Positions 59,656 to 64,000 of a DNA stretch of 64,000 bases are shown piece after piece; position 1 is the first letter of the stretch, and every line of letters starts with the position of its first letter. A program made the position numbers and the translations under genes. The notes below the pieces were generated by a model. It had not been told where the DNA came from and did no database searches. It saw only the letters and a program-made list of their open reading frames with translations. This DNA comes from Mesodorylaimus sp. YZB2_4 (Eukaryota; Nematoda; Enoplea; Dorylaimida; Dorylaimidae), in the NCBI GenBank assembly GCA_030248295.1, contig JASANH010000239.1:1-64000 (forward strand). Reading direction: 5' to 3'.

Positions 59656-62600
59656 CTATTTAACTGTTTTCTCGCCAGCCACTAGTCTCCAGGAGAATTT
59701 GATGAATTTGAATAGAATGTACAGGACGAGTGAGAGAATGGCCAGCATAGCAGCCATGACATCCAGGCAATAATATTTGAAAATAGACGACAGATTGGCT
59801 GGCAATTTGCTTCTCATCCACTTGCCCCCTTTGTGCCGTATCACGTGCTCCGACCAGAAAACTGCCTTGTCCATTGCCTTCATCGGCTCGTGAGCCACCA
59901 TCGAAGCGAATAGTTTTGCCTTTGATTGAATGCTAAAAAATTTATCTCACAGGCGCAGGCAGGAAGGCAAAGAAGCAAAGATCCTAAAAATCGAGCTGAT
60001 AAATCGCCTTGCCTGGCCTGTAGGTTCACCTTAGAAAGGGAGGAAGGCAAAGTGCAAAAAGCACAGACGCAATCCAAAAAATCAAGATCCATCTCCAAGA
60101 ATGGCTTTTACGAAACAAAAGTCACAATCCACAAGTATATTTTCCAAGTTAGGCAGAGAGCGAGTATATGAGCCTTGCACACTGATAAACACGCTCTTCT
60201 AAAAATGTCTGAGGCCCTGTTAAAGTACTGAGGAATCTTTTATTCTAGTGCTAATCAGTTGGAAGCAGCGCCAGTCCGATTCCAGGTTTTCTGATCAACT
60301 CCCAGAGATGTGTCATGCTCATTTATCTGACAGGAAAAGAAGCAGAAGGAGGCCAAATATTACAGTACTGGCTGATGGGGCTGTGTGGTGTAACACACGC
60401 CCACCATCTACGTCTTGCAAAACTCACAAGGGAACATCGCCAACCGTTAAGTCGAACTTTAAGAAACCAAAAATTGTAATATGTTCCTTGGTGCAAAAAA
60501 AACTATGTGCAAAATATTAGAGGCGTCTGGGGAACTGGTCAGCAGTGGTCAGCGTCTAAAGTCCCGAATTTTTGTGCGTTAACGAAGCTGAGCGTTTAGA
60601 AAAACACGCAAAGTTCTTTCCAAACTAGATTTTTGGGTTCAGCGTTTCGAGTTTAAGCTTCCAACTTCCAAAAAATCCAGCAGAATTTGAAAATTTCACT
60701 GTACTCTTCGCGCTGACCAGAACTGACCAGTTGGCCAGACGCCTCTAATATTTTGCATAGAGCTTTCTTTTGCACCCAGGAACATGTCACAATTTTTGGT
60801 TTTCCAAAACTCGACTTAAGGGTTGGCGATGCTCCCTTGTCAGAGCAGCAGTCCACGACCTCCAGTAGTCTAAGACTCATGAGGGGTTCACCGCGTTCCA
60901 CTTGTGCCAATCGACGGGAACACTGCTGGCTCCGGGCACATGGCACAAAGGCCAGTTCCTGGGCTTGCCTTTCTCGCCACGAGACGGACTGCAATCCCCA
61001 AAAACCTTACCTTTGGTTGGTCACCACTTGATGGATGCTGCTGTAAATCAGATCAGCTGACAATCTCGTTTTGTCCAATCGGACACTGATGCCCTTCGAT
61101 TCGAACAAGGCAGCACCACTGACTTGATCGGCAAACAGGCCCAGGCCCACCATCGGCACCCCGTTCATTATTGCCTCCAGTGCGCTGTTGCACCCGCAAT
61201 GGCTCAGGAATGCTTTGCATTTCGGGTGAGCTAAAACAAGAAACCGTGGAGTGGCAGAGCGCGGTAAGTCAAGAGGGTCTCCAGATATGTGCAGGGAGAT
61301 TGGTTAAGCAAGTGACCCGGCAACTGGAAGGACAAAACATAGATTCTAAATGAGCTGAAAAAGCAGTAATGGAGTGTCAGACCATAAAGAAGACTACTGA
61401 GCGAAATATACCCGCACTATTATTTATGCCATGCCATAATGTTTGTAGTCTGCAGACCAGCCAAAGTATGCTTTGTCGACAGTACTGCGAAAAACCGTGA
61501 CTACCAGCTCCAGCGGCCGTCAAGAATCTAACAAAACAGCAATACCAAGACTCTAGATTTGTCATGACCTGCTATTGGCGGTGTGCTCTCTAAGCTAGTG
61601 TGATATACTCAAAAATAGGGTGTGAAAAGATGCGTCATACTGTATGCATATATTGTGCAAAGAGGAATAGAAACCAGAAGGAGGATTAACAATCTTTTCA
61701 GATGGTAAGACACGGGGCTGAACCTTTTTGAGTAAATATAAAGTCTCCTTCAACCCAACAGCTTCTGCATTTATCTCGCCGACAATGCGGGCATTAAATA
61801 GGGGACAGCCAGCATTTTAATCATGATGCCGCTCAGAACTGCAGCAAGTATCGTGCGGTCATTTTGATATATTTTGAAATTATGATGCGGGTACAGCAAC
61901 AGTCAGTCCCGGCATCCAATAGATTCAAGGGTCCCAAAACACGCTGCATTTGAATTGCCGCCGTCTGCCATTAGCAAAGTAATGATTTTATGGTGCCCCG
62001 TATCTCGCTTCAGCGAAAAATTTTTTTTGGTCCGGCTTTCTTATCCTGATCCAACAAGTGAGGACGGCTGATCGCTCCAGAAAACATATAAGCAGCTGCA
62101 GCCACTGATGGCTACTTACATTTCCAGGACACCCAAGGACACCCATTCTCGGCAAGCTGAAAAAAAAATTTATAAAACTCCCTACCCAGCAATTCCCGTT
62201 GTGGCAACCAGTCGAATCGATGCACTCCCTCGGGTATCTTCTCCTCGACGTGCCCACTGTACTGCCAAATCACTGAGTACCCGTCGGCCACAATTCTCCT
62301 AAAGGCCTCCATAAAGGCTCGTCTAGTCTTTGGCGATGCATACTCGAATTTGGCCCAATGACCCGTCGATACTAATATGAATCCCTTAGCACCCTCTCCC
62401 ACAGCCTTCTGCACTGGATCAGGAATTGGCTTGAATTCGGATCGCACATGTAGACCACCAACGTGCACCAGGTTTGGAAGTTGAGGCACTGCGTAATCCA
62501 CTGGCTTGTAAAAGTAGAAGAATGTCTGAAGAAGAAATCTGGTTAGTAATCCCAGTGTACAGTATATTACACTTTTTTGAATTTCGCGCTTTCGGCTTAT

Positions 62601-64000
62601 GAAACCAGGCTCTAATTTTGCTGCAGCGCAAGTGTGAGAGAAAGAGCCAAGTTTAATTGAATTTTGTCATGTGACGCAGATTTTACAGCATACTCGTTCC
62701 GCCAGGCCATGTCCGCTCGTGGCGTCATTGCAGAAAGCTGATTAGTGCCTGCACATCAAATATTAATGCATCGTTGTTCGCAGTCACAGGTGTCTTACAG
62801 AAGAAAGAGAACTCGATTGGTTCCCACAACAGTGATTGCTGGGTAAGGGTTGCAGAGATTTAGTTTCTTGTTTTCTCTTAGTCGGAAATAAGTGCATACT
62901 GATGAGTATTTAAGCTCGTCGGTCGCTGATTCTGCTTGTCAATTTTGTCACAAGTGGAAGCTAGCTTAAAATTCATTGCGTGTGAGCATGCGATGTGTGG
63001 TATGATGTATTGCAACCATGCCTCGAGGCCTGGTGGGTTAGGCGTCTGCCTCTCACGCCAGGTGCGCAGTTACGGGCGAGTGTTCGACTCGCGGGCCGGT
63101 AAATCATTTCGTGGAATATGTGTCCCTTCACCCTCGAGTGCGCATGAGCGTTTGGTGATGTGGTAAAACATGAACATGAACATGATGCTTGGTAGCTGAA
63201 GGAGAGAATGTGACAGACTGAAGTCGGTGGGACTGAAGTTCTGACTGGAGCAGGGCAACTCTTGCGGCTGTAACATCAACTCGACAGGTTGACGTTTCTC
63301 AGCCTCAGAGAGAGAAATACATAAATCTCTCCCCTAGCCATCAGCCCGCCCGCTAGGCAGTGCATCCACAAGGCAGTGAGTGAGCGAGTATGGGCCCGCC
63401 ATGCCGTGTGGTCCTACTTGGGACTGCCAGAATCTAAGGTCATCGAGCAAAGTGAGACGCTGTACGGCACTGCTCCTGATGTGGATTAGCTGAATGGTGA
63501 AAAGATTCCTCGAACAAGGCAAACTACAAGCAGGGACTTACGGGCAATCTTAGCGTACGCAGATATCGCAGCCACATACAGAACACAGACCACTTGAAGC
63601 CTGCGGCTTCGTTTTGGTAAGCAATCCACGTTCGTCAGCATGACTTCGCGCCTGGTCTATTCATCTGCTATTTCCTACAGGGGACTTGCAAAACACAAAC
63701 CACAGCCATCTGACAAGCACAAAGGTACTTAACGGCAAATGGCACCGGCCCTCCTGATCAACTTCCATTTCGCAATGCAGAATCCTGTACCTCAATCCCA
63801 CCAGATCACAGCCACTTACCAAATCAGGTTTGATCATGGGGGCAGTAATATCCGTCACTTCTGGGTAAAACGCTGCCAGTCGTATTGAAATCAAAAAGAA
63901 CGAGACTTGGTCGACGATGTAACCAAATATCCATAAAAGGAAATTGTGCACTCTTTGCAGAAATGACATCTTTTCGCTATATCCAGCCAGGTTGGCGCAG
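59656..64000 (-). CDS. UDP-glucuronosyl/glucosyltransferase (UGT) 2, 5' part beyond the window
   Basis: Minus-strand exons: 64000-63820 (partial second exon), 62525-62186, 61230-61011 and 59932-59656. All phases match UGT 1. The visible part starts in the N-terminal domain (GYSEKMSFLQRVHNFLLWIF) and continues through LPNLVHVGGLHV, SHCGCNS, GLGLFADQ, AVFWSEHVIRHKG and the membrane anchor to a TAG stop. It shares the unusual HCG and GLF residues of UGT 1. The sugar-domain exon at 62.2-62.5 kb differs from UGT 1 at many residues (EGAKGFILVSTGHWAKFEY against KGAKGFVVVAMGHGAKLEY) and has one more codon. The next exon differs by a single silent base. Likely a tandem duplicate for detoxification or conjugation of lipophilic compounds. 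The first exon and promoter are not visible. Confidence 0.9.
60426..60840. mobile_element. Inverted-repeat element, family D, intact copy (UGT 2 intron 4)
   Basis: Ends ACAAGGGAACATCGCCAACC and GGTTGGCGATGCTCCCTTGT are inverted, and the terminal repeats extend about 80 bp (AGTCGAACTTTAAGAAACC against GGTTTTCCAAAACTCGACTT). Total length is 415 bp. It has no transposase. The older relative is at 4844-5290. Confidence 0.85.
63010..63180 (+). mobile_element. tRNA-derived SINE, copy 6 (UGT 2 intron 2)
   Basis: CCTGGTGGGTTAGGCGTCTG (A-box region), GGGCGAGTGTTCGACTCGCG (box B, mutated), GGTAAATCATTTCGTGG, then CCCTCGAGTGCGC. A family B MITE relic follows directly at 63185-63350. Confidence 0.75.

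Overview
This window is nuclear DNA from an animal. The genes are split by GT-AG introns whose acceptors are T-rich and mostly end in TTTCAG or TTTTAG. They use TATA boxes and AATAAA signals, and they encode metazoan-only families (Son of sevenless, TIMP-type netrin domains, UDP-glucuronosyltransferases). Every ubiquitin unit has Pro19, unlike Caenorhabditis (Ala19), so I lean towards an arthropod or arthropod relative. I cannot name the species. Most lines of the raw open-frame list are not genes. The models below were rebuilt from splice sites, phase bookkeeping and family similarity.

Layout. 1-2.8 kb: repeats. 2.8-4.6 kb (+): secreted VWD-domain protein A. 4.8-6.2 kb: inverted-repeat element and an AT-rich satellite. 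6.7-7.8 kb (+): four-unit polyubiquitin gene with TATA box and heat-shock element. 9.7-10.8 kb (+): single-exon seipin. 11.8-18.3 kb (+): six-exon JKAMP (JAMP). 18.8-35.0 kb (+): 25-exon Son of sevenless, 1328 aa, complete with proline-rich tail. 36.5-38.9 kb (+): four-exon TIMP-like gene. 39.1-41.8 kb (-): VWD protein B, an inverted paralogue of A. 41.8-46.1 kb: repeats and one orphan exon. 46.1-47.8 kb (-): second TIMP-like gene with frame conflicts in exon 3, possibly a pseudogene. 47.8-51.7 kb: repeats only. 51.7-57.5 kb (-): complete five-exon UGT. 59.7-64.0 kb (-): second UGT, cut by the window end.

Repeats fill most introns and spacers. I can define several non-autonomous inverted-repeat (MITE/foldback) families, tRNA-derived SINEs, and a family of imperfect palindromes that forms a tandem array inside Son of sevenless.

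The genes are not a pathway cluster. Housekeeping and signalling genes (ubiquitin, seipin, JKAMP, Sos) lie between lineage-specific secreted or detoxification duplicates (VWD pair, TIMP pair, UGT pair). The most notable points are the Cys-rich, defensin-pattern module fused to a VWD domain in both VWD genes, the near-identity of one exon between the two UGTs, and the number of long inverted repeats, one with 54-bp perfect arms.
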